35,247 bases of DNA from NCBI RefSeq assembly GCF_004791585.1, contig NZ_SRUU01000044.1, positions 1-35,247 of the forward strand, in the 5' to 3' direction. A program made the position numbers and the translations under genes. The number at the start of each line of letters is the position of its first letter. The stretch's first letter is position 1. Source of the DNA: Mesorhizobium sp. M1C.F.Ca.ET.210.01.1.1. Its GTDB lineage: Bacteria; Pseudomonadota; Alphaproteobacteria; Rhizobiales; Rhizobiaceae. Below, piece after piece: positions 33,308 to 35,247 of the stretch. Under the pieces are notes generated by a model. It was not told the DNA's origin. It saw only the letters and a list, made by a program, of their open reading frames with translations, and did not search any database.

Positions 33308-34552
33308 TTAGAGCAACGCCCGTTTGAGATCGTCATGTTCGAATGCGCTTGCCATACGGCTGATCTCGGCCGGTCGGGCGCCCACCGCCTTGGCGGTATC
33401 GCGCCAGGTCGCAGTCACTGTCGCGACCTCCTTGATAATTGTTCTCGCCTGATCCAGCGTAAGCGCAAAGAACTCGGACGCAGCCTCCAAAAGATCGAGC
33501 GAACACGTTCCTTCATCGAGGTCGATTTTGGTTGTCAGAACCCGTGGCTTGAGATCGGTCGGCACCGGATTGAGATCGTAGGCAGGCGAGAGCGACCAGC
33601 CAGCCTTTCCCAGCCAAAGGAAGCCGTGGTTGCGCAGATGGTCGTCGACATTGGAAATCAGCACGTTGAAGACGACACGGCGATAAAGCGCCTGGGCGTC
33701 GGTTTTTCCCTGGGCGCCATGTTGCGCGAGCGCGTCGACCATTTCGGGATAGCTGCCATGCTCGCCGTCCCTGGCTCCCATCATCGCCATTGCGGACAGG
33801 AAAGGGATACGGTACCCGTCGTCGCGGTCGAAACGTCTCGATAGCATGACGGGCTTGCCCGCGACCTTGATCAGTTCGTGATGCGGCGTTGCGATGCCAG
33901 CTTGGCCTGCCAGACGCAGCGCGATCTCCTCCCAGGTTTCTATGCTGTAGTCGTCGGTCTCCTTGGGAAATTTGGCAATTGCCAGGCGACCATGCTGATC
34001 GATGACAGATGCCTTCGGTCGGGCCCCACCAAGAGAAGAGCCTGGCGCGAAGATCAGTCGCAGGTCCTCGTCACTCTCTTCGTCCCGGAGGATTCGCTCG
34101 GTAATTTCCAGGAGGCGCCCTAGCTCGATGAAGGCAGGGACGCTGTCATGGGTCGGCGCCTGGTAAACATGTGCACCGACTGTTCGGAAGCGGAGAGCTC
34201 CAAGGCGCGTCTCATCGGCGACACCGAGAAGGTAATCGCTCTCCATAAGGGTGCGAACCGCACGTCTTTCGCGTTCCGCCAAACGACGCTCAGAACGCTG
34301 CATGAGGCGTCGCCCCCAGGTGTCCGGTGCGGAGTCGCCGATGGAGCCGAACATGGATGCCCCGGCAGGGGGAGCAAAGGCGCCGCGGGTCAGCGCCAGA
34401 GCCGGCTCCAGGAAGAATCGATCCGAATCCTTGAGCCATGCATCGTCATACTCAAAGAGGATCGTCTCCGTGCCGCGGTTGCGATTGGTCCTCGCCAGCC
34501 CGACGGGACGCGTGCGGCCGCCAAGATCGATGTGGACTTCGAAGTCAGCCAT
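33308..34552 (-). CDS. hipA: HipA family serine/threonine kinase toxin
   Basis: A 414-residue HipA. The glycine-rich loop GSSLGGARPK is at 171-180 with the conserved lysine in IAKF (about 194), the catalytic NVDDHLRNHG at 301-310, and the metal-binding AYDLNP at 324-329. All kinase residues appear intact. HipA toxins phosphorylate glutamyl-tRNA synthetase or other targets and cause growth arrest; the target here is not known. The ATG at 34552 overlaps the hipB stop by eight bases, giving translational coupling; the longer frame to 34648 lies in hipB and is rejected. Confidence 0.92.
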   Translation of the reverse strand: MADFEVHIDLGGRTRPVGLARTNRNRGTETILFEYDDAWLKDSDRFFLEPALALTRGAFAPPAGASMFGSIGDSAPDTWGRRLMQRSERRLAERERRAVRTLMESDYLLGVADETRLGALRFRTVGAHVYQAPTHDSVPAFIELGRLLEITERILRDEESDEDLRLIFAPGSSLGGARPKASVIDQHGRLAIAKFPKETDDYSIETWEEIALRLAGQAGIATPHHELIKVAGKPVMLSRRFDRDDGYRIPFLSAMAMMGARDGEHGSYPEMVDALAQHGAQGKTDAQALYRRVVFNVLISNVDDHLRNHGFLWLGKAGWSLSPAYDLNPVPTDLKPRVLTTKIDLDEGTCSLDLLEAASEFFALTLDQARTIIKEVATVTATWRDTAKAVGARPAEISRMASAFEHDDLKRALL

Positions 34553-34880
34553 CTCGGAACTTGCCGCCTGACCGCCTAAGGTGAACGTGCTTGGGTAGTT
34601 CAGCGCTGGCCAGTGCCTGGCCGACCTTATCGCTGCCGATATCGGCAACCTGACTCAGACCATCAAGCAGGCCGAGTGCCTGAAGGACGCCGGCGTATAT
34701 ACCGACGCTAACGCTGGTGTCGCCGGCTTCGACCCGTTGTAGCGTCGAGCGCGAGGTGAAGGCGCGCTCCGCTACGACGGCCATCGGAAGCCTGCGACGC
34801 CGGCGGGCATCGTGGATATCTGCTCCTAGCTTGCGCAGGGCGCGCCTAACAGCGGCCGGAGGATTGTGAGGAGTAGACAT
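34545..34880 (-). CDS. hipB: HipB-like XRE family antitoxin
   Basis: A 111-residue protein with an XRE helix-turn-helix at about 16-70 (LGADIHDARRRRRLPMAVVAERAFTSRSTLQRVEAGDTSV split over these positions). HipB proteins bind HipA and repress the operon. The ATG at 34880 is preceded by GAAGGTG. An inverted repeat lies just upstream, as expected for autoregulation. The C-terminal tail is longer than in the E. coli protein. Confidence 0.88.
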   Translation of the reverse strand: MSTPHNPPAAVRRALRKLGADIHDARRRRRLPMAVVAERAFTSRSTLQRVEAGDTSVSVGIYAGVLQALGLLDGLSQVADIGSDKVGQALASAELPKHVHLRRSGGKFRDG

Positions 34881-34893
34881 TTGACACCTTCAC

Positions 34894-34918
34894 GCTACAT
34901 ATCGGCTAAAAATGTAGC
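34894..34918. promoter_or_regulatory. hipBA operator
   Basis: GCTACAT (34894-34900) and its reverse complement ATGTAGC (34912-34918) flank 11 AT-rich bases. The element is 14 bp upstream of the hipB start and is the expected HipB binding site. Confidence 0.6.
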
Positions 34919-35146
34919 ACGAAGATAACAATTCTTCTAGATGTGCCAGTGCACATTCTCACCTCGTCTGGAGGCTCACGTGAGATCAGGGCATTCGCAA
35001 ATCCCTCCAACGCCTGTGCCGCTATCACAGTGCTCGCGGGAAGCTATTCCTGCCCCTCATCTTCAGGTTCGCCACCCTACGAGATCACACGCGAGACTTC
35101 TCTGGCAGATCACCAGACCACGTAAGAGGGGCAAAAGTCGCGGCGG

Positions 35147-35247
35147 TCAGGCTGCGGAGCGGCTGCTGACGATGTTGGGCAGGTATGGGACGTGAGGGGC
35201 GTTGGTGATTTCGAGGCGGGCGCCGAGGTAGTCCCAGAAGGAAAGCC
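35147..35247 (-). CDS. Probable transposase, C-terminal end (runs off right edge)
   Basis: The minus-strand frame is open from the window edge to TGA at 35147 and encodes LSFWDYLGARLEI...VPYLPNIVSSRSAA. The FWDYLGARL segment resembles the C-terminal end of transposases common in rhizobial plasmids and islands, but I cannot name the IS family from 33 residues. The rest of the gene is outside the window. No terminal inverted repeat could be verified. Confidence 0.45.
   Translation of the reverse strand, partial: LSFWDYLGARLEITNAPHVPYLPNIVSSRSAA

Overview
The window looks like an accessory island of an alphaproteobacterium in the Rhizobiales (Mesorhizobium/Rhizobium-like). This rests on the high G+C coding style, a rhizobial trb conjugation cluster, a DUF6494 gene, a GntR-controlled polyamine-type ABC cassette, transposase fragments at both ends, and many toxin-antitoxin-like genes and decayed gene relics. 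The species is an inference. No rRNA, tRNA or CRISPR array was recognised.

Layout. 1-187: 5' part of an IS481-type transposase running off the left edge. 240-1400: membrane acyltransferase, beside relics of an alpha-oxoamine synthase-like enzyme. 2206-6484: a stress/defence-type block with an AAA/DUF4143 ATPase, an HTH + AbiEii-like nucleotidyltransferase pair, and a divergent Fic protein; the last two promoters carry clear inverted repeats. 7062-16621: a metabolic cassette. A minus-strand gntR and a four-gene unit (class III aminotransferase, ThDP enzyme, SDR, atypical response regulator) face a plus-strand PotABCD-like importer whose binding-protein gene is frameshifted. Copies of one palindromic motif lie in both controlling regions and probably are the GntR operators. 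17034-20828: a site-2 protease, DUF6494, broken pieces of an amino-acid permease and an Mg2+-type P-ATPase, and a stand-alone ABC membrane domain. 21174-30730: the mating-pore cluster trbBCDEJKLFGI plus two DUF2274-like genes, all on the minus strand and tightly coupled; trbB has a single-base frameshift. 31031-32707: a Fic protein with an AbiEi-like N-terminus, preceded by five direct repeats of exactly 24 bp that end at its start codon. 33308-34880: hipBA with its own operator. 35147-35247: the 3' end of a probable transposase.

How they work together. The trb genes would build a P-type type IV secretion channel, but no relaxase, coupling protein or integrase is visible, and the split TrbB ATPase suggests transfer is impaired unless the frameshift is a sequencing error. 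Several autoregulated toxin-like modules (Fic, Fic-fusion, nucleotidyltransferase, HipA) could stabilise or protect the island. The GntR cassette looks like import plus transamination/ThDP-dependent breakdown of a small amine or amino acid whose identity cannot be read from sequence. The most unusual element is the 24-bp repeat array in front of the AbiEi-Fic fusion gene.
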